A stretch of DNA of 64,000 bases from Dyadobacter sp. CECT 9275 (lineage in GTDB: Bacteria > Bacteroidota > Bacteroidia > Cytophagales > Spirosomataceae). Under the pieces are notes generated by a model, which did not search any database, was not told where the DNA came from, and saw only the letters and a list, made by a program, of their open reading frames with translations. The position numbers and the translations under genes were made by a program. The stretch's first letter is position 1. Each line of letters opens with the position of its first letter. The stretch is from positions 2,232,001-2,296,000 of the forward strand of contig NZ_CAJRAF010000002.1 of the NCBI RefSeq assembly GCF_907164905.1, given 5' to 3'. Positions 19,345 through 27,828 of this stretch are shown here, one piece after another.

Positions 19345-19381
19345 TGTATCAAATCGGACAATTACTGTCCATTTCTGAACA
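19345..19381 (+). promoter_or_regulatory. two tandem dyad sites before the fourth permease
   Basis: Site 1 (19345-19360) reads TGTAT-N6-GGACA; site 2 (19366-19381) reads TGTCC-N6-GAACA. Starts are 21 bp apart, and site 2 begins 79 bp before the -24/-12 element. Both distances equal those at 11677-11792. Consensus over the four sites is TGTCC-N6-GRACA. Confidence 0.7.
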
Positions 19382-19444
19382 TACCACCTCTTCAATTCTA
19401 CAATAAACATTTCATTATCAGTAATTTAATCCAGTCAAGTGATG

Positions 19445-19460
19445 TGGCAAGCTATTTGAA
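19445..19460 (+). promoter_or_regulatory. sigma-54-like -24/-12 promoter of the fourth and fifth permeases
   Basis: TGGCAAGCTATTTGAA is the same 16-mer as at 11777-11792 and matches 10 of 12 defined sigma-54 consensus positions. The flanking bases differ, so the 16-mer itself has been kept while its surroundings have not. The ATG of the fourth permease is 45 bases downstream. Confidence 0.68.
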
Positions 19461-19505
19461 AGATGCAAAGAGCTTCCCTTAACCTCTCAACACTTTCGCG
19501 CTCGT

Positions 19506-21878
19506 ATGATTCGTAACTACTTCAAAATCGCTTTCAGAAACCTTTTAAGAAATAAAGGTTATTCAGCCATTAATATTGGCGGTTTGTCCGTCGGTATAGC
19601 GGTAGCCATGCTCATCGGCCTGTGGATTTATGACGAATTGTCTTTTGACAGATATCATAAAAATCATAGCCGAATCGCTCAGGTTTGGCAGTTTGTTACA
19701 TTTGATGTCGAAAAAGCGACCTACGCGGTGACACCTATACCGCTCGCAGAGGAGCTTCGGACCAAGTACCCGGATTTTAAGGCCGTAAGCTTGTCCAAAA
19801 GCGAATCATTCATACTGGCTTCGGGTGATAAAAAATTCGCAAAAACGGGTAATTCTGTAGAGCCGGATTTTATAGAAATGATGACCTTAAAAATGCTTTC
19901 AGGCAACCGGGACGGCCTGAAAGATGTCCATTCCATTCTGCTTTCCAAATCCCTGGCCAAAGCATTTTTCGGTGCAGATAATCCTTTAAATCAGGTTATC
20001 AAAGTCGACAACAAATTCATGGTTAAGGTAACAGGTGTTTATGAGGATTTTCCTCATAACAGTTCTTTTAAAGAAGTACAATTCCTCACACCCTGGAATT
20101 TTGCCGTCGCCAAAGAAGACTGGATAAGGAACGCCCTTCAGGAATGGGATAACAACTCCTTTCAGATTTACGCACAGTTGAAAGACGGAGCAGATTTTGA
20201 CCAGGTTTCGGCAAAAATCAAAGATATCAGGGTGAAAAGAGATAATCCTCCGGGTTACAAGCCGGAGTTTTTCCTGCATCCTATGGATAAATGGCACCTG
20301 TACTCCGATTTCAAAAATGGTGTGAATACGGGCGGATATATCCAGTTTGTATGGCTTTTTGGGATCATCGGTACTTTTGTACTGCTTTTGGCATGTATCA
20401 ATTTTATGAATCTGAGTACTGCCAGGTCAGAAAAACGTGCCAAAGAAGTAGGTATCAGGAAAGCAATCGGTTCCATGAGGACGCAGCTGATCGCTCAGTT
20501 TTTCGGCGAGTCTCTGCTGGTTGTGATAATCGCATTCATTATAGCCCTACTGCTGGCCGCGCTTTGCATGCCACTTTTTAATGAAGTTGCTGAAAAGAAA
20601 ATGAACATTCTGTGGTCCAATCCCTGGTTCTGGCTCGCCGGCATCTCGTTCAGCCTCATCACCGGATTAATTGCCGGGAGTTATCCATCACTTTATCTTT
20701 CATCCTTTCAACCCTTAAAAGTGTTAAAAGGAACCTTCTCGGCTGGTCGCTTTGCTGCCATTCCGCGCAAAGTTCTGGTGGTGATCCAATTCACCGTTTC
20801 TGTAACACTAATGATAGGAACCATCATGGTATTTCGTCAGATCCAGCATGCGAAAAACAGGCCAATCGGATATACCCGAAATGGTTTAATTGAGATACGG
20901 ATGAATACCCCCGAACTCTACGGACATTATGAAGCCTTACGTAACGACCTCATCAATACAGGAGCGGTGGAAGATATGTCGGAATCGTCCGGTGCAATTA
21001 CCACTCAGGATGGTGGTACCACTGATATCTCCTGGCAGGGAAAAAGTCCCAACACACAGCCGCTGGTGATGTCTAACAGCGTAACACACGATTACGGCCA
21101 TACAATCGGCTGGGAAATTGTGCAAGGCCGTGATTTTTCAAGAAACTTTTCTACTGATTATTCCTCTATGATCCTGAATGAGTCAGCCGTTAAACTGATG
21201 GGTCTCAAAAAACCGCTCGAATCGATTGTCAGAGCCAGTGGCAAGCCATACCGGGTGGTAGGAGTGATAAAGGACATAATAAAAGAAAATCCTTTTTCTC
21301 CGGTTAGCCCTTCGTTTTTTATACTTAGCTATAGAAATGTAAGTATGATCAACATCAGGCTTGCCCCAAATCTCACCGTGGGTGAGGCCCTCGGCAAGGT
21401 TGGGACTGTATTTACAAAATGCAATCCCGGCAGCCCGTTTACCTACAGTTTTGTGAACGACGAATATTCCAAGAAGTTCGGAGCGGAAGAGCGTATCGGT
21501 AAGCTTTCGACTTTTTTTTCCATCCTGGCCATTTTCATTTCCTGTCTAGGCCTGTTCGGCCTGGCCTCGTTTGTGTCAGAACAGCGGACCAAAGAAATCG
21601 GTATCCGGAAGGTACTCGGAGCTTCTGTTGCCCATTTATGGCAGATGTTATCTACAGATTTTGTGTTACTGGTGGTCGTTTCATTTGTTATATCAATTCC
21701 CATCGCCTGGTATGTTATGAGCGAGTGGTTAAAAGACTATCAGTACCGTGTTGATATGTCCTGGTGGATTTTTGCGGTTGTCGGCGCCGGGGCTTTGATC
21801 ATCACCCTGCTTACGGTAAGTTACCAGGCTATACGCGCTGCCCTGCTTGACCCTGTCAAAAGTTTAAAAATGGAATAA
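19506..21878 (+). CDS. MacB/FtsX-type ABC transporter permease, fourth of five
   Basis: A 790-residue two-unit permease (start MIRNYFKIAFRNLLRNKGYS, first FtsX signature LLACINFMNLSTARSEKRAK, second CLGLFGLASFVSEQRTKEIG, end DPVKSLKME). It is a close paralogue of the second permease throughout, including the periplasmic parts (compare HPMDKWHLYSDFKNG here with HPMKNWHLYSEFKNG there). It has its own sigma-54-like promoter and dyad sites and heads a second transcript with the fifth permease. No ATP-binding subunit is encoded nearby. An export or envelope mechanotransmission role is known for the family; the substrate is unknown. Confidence 0.92.
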   Translation: MIRNYFKIAFRNLLRNKGYSAINIGGLSVGIAVAMLIGLWIYDELSFDRYHKNHSRIAQVWQFVTFDVEKATYAVTPIPLAEELRTKYPDFKAVSLSKSESFILASGDKKFAKTGNSVEPDFIEMMTLKMLSGNRDGLKDVHSILLSKSLAKAFFGADNPLNQVIKVDNKFMVKVTGVYEDFPHNSSFKEVQFLTPWNFAVAKEDWIRNALQEWDNNSFQIYAQLKDGADFDQVSAKIKDIRVKRDNPPGYKPEFFLHPMDKWHLYSDFKNGVNTGGYIQFVWLFGIIGTFVLLLACINFMNLSTARSEKRAKEVGIRKAIGSMRTQLIAQFFGESLLVVIIAFIIALLLAALCMPLFNEVAEKKMNILWSNPWFWLAGISFSLITGLIAGSYPSLYLSSFQPLKVLKGTFSAGRFAAIPRKVLVVIQFTVSVTLMIGTIMVFRQIQHAKNRPIGYTRNGLIEIRMNTPELYGHYEALRNDLINTGAVEDMSESSGAITTQDGGTTDISWQGKSPNTQPLVMSNSVTHDYGHTIGWEIVQGRDFSRNFSTDYSSMILNESAVKLMGLKKPLESIVRASGKPYRVVGVIKDIIKENPFSPVSPSFFILSYRNVSMINIRLAPNLTVGEALGKVGTVFTKCNPGSPFTYSFVNDEYSKKFGAEERIGKLSTFFSILAIFISCLGLFGLASFVSEQRTKEIGIRKVLGASVAHLWQMLSTDFVLLVVVSFVISIPIAWYVMSEWLKDYQYRVDMSWWIFAVVGAGALIITLLTVSYQAIRAALLDPVKSLKME

Positions 21879-21972
21879 AGGGAGGAAGGAGGAAAGGTTC
21901 TTCATTTCTTTTTCGCATTGAATGCATGCAAAGGAAACTTACTGTTCAAAAAACGATAGCTGGTGTTTCATT

Positions 21973-24351
21973 ATGATCAAGAACTATTTCAAAATCGCCT
22001 GGCGCAATCTCTTAAAGGAACGTCAATTCACTTTACTGAACCTGATTGGCCTTTCTACCGGCCTGGCCTGTACATTGCTGATCTATCTATGGGTGATGGA
22101 CGAGCTGCACGTTGATAAATACAACGAAAAGGACATGCAGCTATATCAGATCATGGCAAATCATAAAAGTGAGGATGGAATCAAAACCATTAACCACACC
22201 GCCGGACTTCTGGCCAATGCCCTTAGGGCCGAAATGCCCGAGGTTGAACAGGCTGTGACAGTCGTGCCGGCATCGTGGTTTGGCAACAAAGGAGTAGTTT
22301 CCGTTGGAGATACGCGTATCAAAGCAGGCGGACAATTTATCAGTAAGGATTATTTCAACGTTTTCACCTGTCCTGTTGTGGCTGGGGACAAGCAAACTTT
22401 ATTTCGCGATAATCGGTCCATTGCTATCTCAAACGAACTGGCTTTTAAGCTTTTTCATACAGCTGACAACGTCATCGGGAAAACAATTGCATGGGACCAT
22501 GGCGCGTTTAGTGGTGCTTATAATATTGGGGCTGTTTTTGAAAAGAACCCGGCCAATGCGGTCGAGCAATTTGACCTCCTGTTCAACTTTGACCTTTTTG
22601 TGGAAAAGCGGCCAGGAATGAAGGAATGGGGTAATAGTGATCCCAGTACCTTTGTAATTTTGAAAAAGGAGACCTCGGTGGAGCGTTTCAATGATAAAAT
22701 CAAAAATTACCTCCGGTCAAAAAACAAAGAGTCGGATGTTGAGCTGTTAGCTATCAAATATTCGGATAAATATCTTCATGGCCAGTTCGAAAACGGTGTA
22801 CAAGCCGGTTGCAGAATTACTTATGTAAGATTGTTTTCCATTATGGCCCTATTTATCCTGACCATTGCCTGTATCAATTTCATGAACTTGTCGACGGCCA
22901 AAGCGTCAGGCAGGATGAAAGAAGTAGGGATCAAAAAAGCAATCGGAGCATTCAGGAGATCACTCGTCATTCAGTACCTGGGAGAGTCGGTGATGATGGC
23001 ATTTTTGTCACTGATCGTCGCCATTGCGCTGTTAGCCCTCTTTCTCCCGCAGTTCAATAACCTGACAGGGAAACAGATCAGTATGAATTTTGATGGTCAG
23101 ATCATCCTGTCCATTTTGGGAATTACCTTGTTCACCGGGCTCATCGCCGGTAGCTATCCCGCATTTTATCTTTCCGGGTTTAATACCATTGCAGTGCTGA
23201 AGGGTTCGCTCAAAACCTCCACTGGTGAGCTTTTGTTCCGGAAAGGGTTAGTGGTATTTCAATTTGCAGTTTCTGTTATTTTTATTGTTTCGGTGTTGGT
23301 GGTTTACAGGCAAATTGAATTTATACAAACGAAAAACCTGGGTTACAGCCGCGACAATATCATTCACTTCGAGATTCCCATGACGGAAGACCCTGCAAGT
23401 CTGAAGTCGTCGGAGGCTTTTCTTAGCGAGGTGAAAAATCTGCCGGGGGTTACAGACGCGTCCAGCTATTACCATACCCTCACCGGAGAGCACGGTTCCA
23501 TTTCGGGAGTTGAATGGCCCGGAAAGCCCCCAGGCAAGGACATTGACTTTGCCAACCTGGAAGTTGGCTATAATTTTATTGAAACCGTGGGGATACAGTT
23601 CAAAGAAGGTCGTGGATTTTCACAAAATGATCAATCCCATCACGAAATCATCTTCAACGAATCGGCCATTAAAAGCATGGGGCTGAAAGATCCAATTGGG
23701 AAAATGATCAAATTCTGGGGTATGGAAAGGCAGATCATCGGCGTGGTAAAGGATTTCAATTTTGAATCATTGTACGAAAATGTAAAACCCTGTTTTTTTC
23801 AGGTGGAGCCTGTCATGCCCAATATCATGGTCAAAATTCAGAAGGGAGCTGAGCCGCAAACCATCGCCCAAATAGAAAAAACTTTCCATACTTACCACAA
23901 AGGCAGTTTTTTTGAATATCAATTTCTGGACGAAAATTATAATGCCTTATATGCATCCGAACGTCGCATCAGTGTACTGTCCCGGTATTTTGCCGGGCTC
24001 ACAATCCTGATCTCTTGCCTGGGACTCTTTGGCCTTGCCGCCTTTACAGCACAAAGAAGAAAAAAGGAAATTGGTATCAGAAAGGTAGTGGGGGCCACCG
24101 TAGGCAATGTTGCGTTGTTATTATCCATGGATTTCATGAAACTGGTTTTCATGGCCATGCTTCCTGCCTTTCCTTTGATTGGCTGGGCCATGGATCAATG
24201 GCTCCACGAATTTGCCTATCGAATTGATTTGGGTATTAATATATTCATCGTTTCAGGTATGATCATCACACTGCTGGCCCTTGCAACGGTAGGTTACCAG
24301 GCGATCAAAGCTGCCTTGCTGGATCCGGTAAAAACGCTCAAATCGGAATAA
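21973..24351 (+). CDS. MacB/FtsX-type ABC transporter permease, fifth of five
   Basis: A 792-residue permease from the ATG at 21973. I prefer this to the upstream in-frame ATG at 21922, because MIKNYFKIAWRNLLKERQFT is the conserved first helix of the array and the 17 residues before it have no counterpart. The first FtsX signature is ACINFMNLSTAKASGRMKEV, the second CLGLFGLAAFTAQRRKKEIG with GIRKVVGATV. The end is DPVKTLKSE rather than KME. It diverges more than the other four, and the purine spacer before it is reduced to about 20 bases. It is followed by a hairpin, so it is the last gene of the array. Confidence 0.91.
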   Translation: MIKNYFKIAWRNLLKERQFTLLNLIGLSTGLACTLLIYLWVMDELHVDKYNEKDMQLYQIMANHKSEDGIKTINHTAGLLANALRAEMPEVEQAVTVVPASWFGNKGVVSVGDTRIKAGGQFISKDYFNVFTCPVVAGDKQTLFRDNRSIAISNELAFKLFHTADNVIGKTIAWDHGAFSGAYNIGAVFEKNPANAVEQFDLLFNFDLFVEKRPGMKEWGNSDPSTFVILKKETSVERFNDKIKNYLRSKNKESDVELLAIKYSDKYLHGQFENGVQAGCRITYVRLFSIMALFILTIACINFMNLSTAKASGRMKEVGIKKAIGAFRRSLVIQYLGESVMMAFLSLIVAIALLALFLPQFNNLTGKQISMNFDGQIILSILGITLFTGLIAGSYPAFYLSGFNTIAVLKGSLKTSTGELLFRKGLVVFQFAVSVIFIVSVLVVYRQIEFIQTKNLGYSRDNIIHFEIPMTEDPASLKSSEAFLSEVKNLPGVTDASSYYHTLTGEHGSISGVEWPGKPPGKDIDFANLEVGYNFIETVGIQFKEGRGFSQNDQSHHEIIFNESAIKSMGLKDPIGKMIKFWGMERQIIGVVKDFNFESLYENVKPCFFQVEPVMPNIMVKIQKGAEPQTIAQIEKTFHTYHKGSFFEYQFLDENYNALYASERRISVLSRYFAGLTILISCLGLFGLAAFTAQRRKKEIGIRKVVGATVGNVALLLSMDFMKLVFMAMLPAFPLIGWAMDQWLHEFAYRIDLGINIFIVSGMIITLLALATVGYQAIKAALLDPVKTLKSE

Positions 24352-24360
24352 ATGTAAAAT

Positions 24361-24408
24361 GCCGGTAGGACACAAGGTTAGCTATAAAAGCCAGGCCTTG
24401 TGTCCGGC
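24361..24408 (+). terminator. hairpin closing the permease array
   Basis: A 10-bp stem (GGACACAAGG at 24368-24377 with CCTTGTGTCC at 24396-24405) is extended by three more pairs after a small bulge. It begins 10 bases after the last permease stop. There is no T-run, so it may work as a 3'-end stabiliser or a factor-assisted terminator. Confidence 0.6.
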
Positions 24409-24533
24409 ACTGCTCTCAGGTCATGAGAACCACATAAAAACCCCGTGTATCAAAGGAAAAGTAATGATAAGTTAGTACCTTTTCCGGCAGCTGAGTCAGT
24501 GAGAGGAAAAGCCGCTAACTGCATTACTACTTT

Positions 24534-25370
24534 ATGAAGATAAACATAATTGATACCGGCTTTTTTAAGCTGGACGGGGGAGCCATGTTTGGGGTGGTAC
24601 CGAAAACGCTCTGGAGTAAACATAATCCCGCCGACGAAAAAAATTTGTGCAGCTGGGCCATGCGCTGTTTGCTGATAGAAGATGAGGGCAAACTCATACT
24701 TGTGGATACCGGGCTAGGCAATAAACAGGATGAAAAGTTCTTTGGGTTCTACGACCTGCATGGTGATGCGACATTACTCGGCTCCATCGAAAAAGCAGGT
24801 TACCGCCCAGAAGAAATTACGGATGTAGTCCTCACCCATTTACATTTTGACCACGTTGGCGGGGCTATAAAAAGAGAGAACGGACAGCTGGTGCCTACTT
24901 TTAAAAATGCGCTCTATTGGTCCAACGAAGCACACTGGCAATGGGCAACCCATCCTAATCCACGAGAAAAGGCATCCTTTTTAAAGGAGAATATCCAGCC
25001 GATAGTGGAATCCGGTCAGTTACGTTTTATAGACAAGGGCATTTCTCCATTTCATTCAATTGATTTTTTACATGTTGACGGACACACGGAGCAAATGATG
25101 CTTCCGGTAATAAGTTTCCAGGGCAGGAAAATCATTTATGCGGCTGACCTTATTCCGTCTTCCTATCATATTCCCCTGCCCTGGGTCATGAGTTACGACG
25201 TGAGGCCGCTGCTGACCATGACCGAAAAAGAAGCGGTTCTCAGAATGGCACTGGAAGAAAATTGTATCCTGCTGTTTGAACACGACCCTATTTTTGAAGC
25301 TGCCGTGCTGGAAGAAACTGAAAAGGGTATCCGGATCCGCGAACGGGGGGCACTGGATATTTTCATCTGA
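24534..25370 (+). CDS. MBL-fold metallo-hydrolase
   Basis: A 278-residue cytoplasmic metallo-beta-lactamase-fold enzyme with no signal peptide. The metal-binding motif is HLHFDH (His102, His104, Asp106, His107), preceded by the Asp in ILVDTGLGN. A later His in HVDGHTEQMM (about 184) and an Asp in YAADLIPSS complete the two-metal site. The pattern and length resemble the N-acyl-homoserine lactonase/quinolone hydrolase group, but the substrate cannot be told. It starts a plus-strand pair with the patatin gene 48 bases downstream, so the two are likely co-transcribed. Confidence 0.88.
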   Translation: MKINIIDTGFFKLDGGAMFGVVPKTLWSKHNPADEKNLCSWAMRCLLIEDEGKLILVDTGLGNKQDEKFFGFYDLHGDATLLGSIEKAGYRPEEITDVVLTHLHFDHVGGAIKRENGQLVPTFKNALYWSNEAHWQWATHPNPREKASFLKENIQPIVESGQLRFIDKGISPFHSIDFLHVDGHTEQMMLPVISFQGRKIIYAADLIPSSYHIPLPWVMSYDVRPLLTMTEKEAVLRMALEENCILLFEHDPIFEAAVLEETEKGIRIRERGALDIFI

Positions 25371-25418
25371 TACCGATGACAAACCATTTCTTTCGCACAT
25401 ACTATACTTGTTCATAAA

Positions 25419-26204
25419 ATGAAAACAGCTTTTGTTTTATCCGGCGGCGGAGCCAGAGGGATATCACACATCGGGGCCATCAAGGCATTACAGGAACAGG
25501 GCATACAGCCAGATGTCATCAGCGGAACCAGCGCCGGAGCGTTTGTAGGTGCATTGCTGGCATACGGATATACCCCTGATGAAATCCTTGAAATGATTCT
25601 AAAAACCAGGCTGAGCGGTTATCTTAAATTTACGTTCGGGTTCAGCGGGCTGCTGAAGCTGGATGCCGCAGAGGTGTTTCTCAAAAAATACATCCCCGAA
25701 AACTCATTCGAATCTTTAAAAATACCGCTTGCCGTTACCGCCACGGATATTCACGCAGGAGAGGAAATCTGCTTCCGTACGGGCGAGTTGGCAAAGCCTG
25801 TTCTTGCGTCTTGCTGCCTGCCGGGTATCTTCAGACCTATTCTTTTTGAGGGTCGTGAACTGGTGGACGGGGCCATTTTCAATAACCTCCCTGTGGCTCC
25901 CATTGAGCAGCAAGCGGATTACATCATCGGTATTCATTGTAATCCAATTGCCACGGCCAAAACCGCACAAAATGCTCATAACATTGTATACCGTAGCTTC
26001 CGGCTGGCCATGCGAGGAAAAGCCAAAGCCAGTCTTGACAAATGTAACCTTTTGATTGAAGCTCCTGAGCTGAGCCGGTTCAATCCCTTTGATTTCCGAA
26101 AAGCACAGCAGATTTTTGATATTGGATATAATTACACCAAAAATCTTCTAACGGCTCATCGCGAAAATCTGAATAGCACGGGGCTGAGTACTACTCCTTT
26201 ATAA
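25419..26204 (+). CDS. patatin-like phospholipase (RssA/YchK type)
   Basis: A 261-residue cytoplasmic patatin-domain lipase. Seen: the glycine-rich oxyanion loop GGGARG at 9-14, the nucleophile Ser38 in GTSAG, and the dyad Asp150 in DGA. All are in their expected order, so the enzyme should be active on a lipid acyl ester. It has no signal peptide or extra domain, like RssA-type proteins. It lies 48 bases after the MBL-fold hydrolase gene and ends at a strong shared terminator opposite xylA. Confidence 0.9.
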   Translation: MKTAFVLSGGGARGISHIGAIKALQEQGIQPDVISGTSAGAFVGALLAYGYTPDEILEMILKTRLSGYLKFTFGFSGLLKLDAAEVFLKKYIPENSFESLKIPLAVTATDIHAGEEICFRTGELAKPVLASCCLPGIFRPILFEGRELVDGAIFNNLPVAPIEQQADYIIGIHCNPIATAKTAQNAHNIVYRSFRLAMRGKAKASLDKCNLLIEAPELSRFNPFDFRKAQQIFDIGYNYTKNLLTAHRENLNSTGLSTTPL

Positions 26205-26234
26205 AGTCCTGATTGAGTATTTCATAAGGAGGCA

Positions 26235-26268
26235 CAAAACAAAAGAGGCCGAAGCCTCTTTTGTTTTG
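26235..26268. terminator. bidirectional terminator between patatin gene and xylA
   Basis: A perfect 15-bp stem (26235-26249 with 26254-26268) with a 4-nt loop CGAA. Its arms are rich in A on one side and T on the other, giving a T-rich end on both strands. It lies between two convergent stop codons. Confidence 0.88.
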
Positions 26269-26290
26269 CAGGTAATAGCACAATTCCGGA

Positions 26291-27619
26291 TCAGATAAAA
26301 CGGTTGATAAGCGTTTCAAGATATTCCTGTCTGCCTGAAATCGAGGCGGGTTCTCCATTGGCAGCCGCCAGAGCGAACAAGTCTTCAAGGCTCAGTTTGC
26401 CGCCTTCAAAATCTGCTCCTTTACCCGAGTCAAAACTAGCATAACGGTCCTTACGAATTTTGGTATACTCTCCGTTCTGGATAATCTTATCTGCAACCAC
26501 AAGCGCCCTGGCTACCGTATCAATACCACCAATATGCGCATGGAAAACATCCTCTACATCGGTTGAATTTCTTCTTCTTTTGGCATCAAAATTGATACCA
26601 CCACCTTTCAAACCTCCTGCTTCCAGAATCACCAACAATGCTTTGGTCCACTCGGCTATGTCATTCGGGAACTGATCGGTATCCCAGCCATTCTGATAAT
26701 CGCCTCTGTTGGCATCAATAGATCCCAGAATTCCCGCATCAGCCGCTACCTGTAACTCATGCTCGAACGTGTGACCGGCCAAGGTAGCGTGGTTTACTTC
26801 CAGGTTCAGGGAGAAATCTCCGAGCAGATCATGCTGGCGAAGGAAACCTATCACCGTAGCTGCATCGTAATCATACTGATGCTTGGTTGGTTCGCAAGGT
26901 TTCGGCTCAATAAAGAACTTCCCTGTAAAACCATTTGCGCGGGCATAGGCAACAGATATTTTCAGCATCTGTGCAAAGTGCTCCTGCTCGCGTTTCATAT
27001 CGGTATTCAGGAGTGTCATATATCCTTCCCGTCCTCCCCAGAAAACATAATTTTCTCCTCCCAGCGCAATGGTAGCATCCAGCGCCATTTTTACCTGAGC
27101 GCCTGCATGTGCTACTACATTAAAATCGGGATTGGTTGAAGCCCCATTCATATACCGGTGATGTCCAAAAAGATTAGCCGTTCCCCAAAGAAGCTTCACC
27201 CCGGATTCTTTTTGTTTCTGACCCAAATAAGCAGTTAAAGCCTGAAGGCGGCCTTCGTTTGTTTTAACGTCATCGGTGTAATCAACAACGTCCACATCAT
27301 GAAAACAGTAATACGGAAGGCCCAGTTTGGTAATGAGCTCAAAGGCGGCATCCGCCTTATCCTTTGCCCGCTCAACCGCATCAGCCTTTTTGTCCCATGG
27401 ATAAAAAAGTGTAGGTCCTCCGAAAGGATCCAGTCCCGACCCACAGAATGTGTGCCAGTAAGCAACCGCGAAACGCAAATGGTCTTTCATGGTTTTGCCC
27501 CCCACAACACGGTTCTCGTCATACCAGCGGTATGCAAGCGGATTGTCTGTTTCCGGGCCTTCATAGGCTATTTTACCTATGCCTTTAAAATACTCCTGTT
27601 CTCCGAGTAATATGCTCAT
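26291..27619 (-). CDS. xylA: xylose isomerase
   Basis: The cytoplasmic enzyme converts D-xylose to D-xylulose (and glucose to fructose) with two divalent metal ions. The 442-residue length is that of the class II enzymes. Key motifs are present: the catalytic His107 and Asp110 in [11 protein letters not shown]; the metal ligands in [16 protein letters not shown] and [17 protein letters not shown]; and the sugar-binding loop HAHIGGIDT. No xylulokinase, xylose transporter or xylan enzyme is next to it, unlike the usual xylAB arrangement. The gene is bounded by terminators on both sides and stands alone. The assignment is firm. Confidence 0.97.
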   Translation of the reverse strand: MSILLGEQEYFKGIGKIAYEGPETDNPLAYRWYDENRVVGGKTMKDHLRFAVAYWHTFCGSGLDPFGGPTLFYPWDKKADAVERAKDKADAAFELITKLGLPYYCFHDVDVVDYTDDVKTNEGRLQALTAYLGQKQKESGVKLLWGTANLFGHHRYMNGASTNPDFNVVAHAGAQVKMALDATIALGGENYVFWGGREGYMTLLNTDMKREQEHFAQMLKISVAYARANGFTGKFFIEPKPCEPTKHQYDYDAATVIGFLRQHDLLGDFSLNLEVNHATLAGHTFEHELQVAADAGILGSIDANRGDYQNGWDTDQFPNDIAEWTKALLVILEAGGLKGGGINFDAKRRRNSTDVEDVFHAHIGGIDTVARALVVADKIIQNGEYTKIRKDRYASFDSGKGADFEGGKLSLEDLFALAAANGEPASISGRQEYLETLINRFI

Positions 27620-27776
27620 TGTAGTTGTTTGTTAATCGTTTTTTTAAACCAGGAACTGTGTACCTATGTCTCCACAAATACGCTCAATTTCTGTTAAACT
27701 TATTAAGTGTACTATTGACATTTTTTACTGCAATACTATTACTTTTTTTTGAAAAATTTATGTAGACATAAAAAAA

Positions 27777-27800
27777 GAGGGATGAAAAAATTCATCCCTC
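27777..27800 (-). terminator. rho-independent terminator of the PpiD gene
   Basis: A perfect 10-bp stem (GAGGGATGAA at 27777-27786, TTCATCCCTC at 27791-27800) with loop AAAA. On the minus strand it is followed by seven or more T residues. It lies 28 bases after the ppiD-like stop codon. Confidence 0.88.
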
Positions 27801-27828
27801 CCAAAAGCATGCTTATCAGATGTTATAA

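Noticed and set aside
21879..21972. third copy of the dyad/sigma-54-like control region before the fifth permease
   Set aside because: I looked for TGTCC-N6-GRACA and TGGCA...TTGAA here and found neither, so this gene probably depends on the promoter at 19445.
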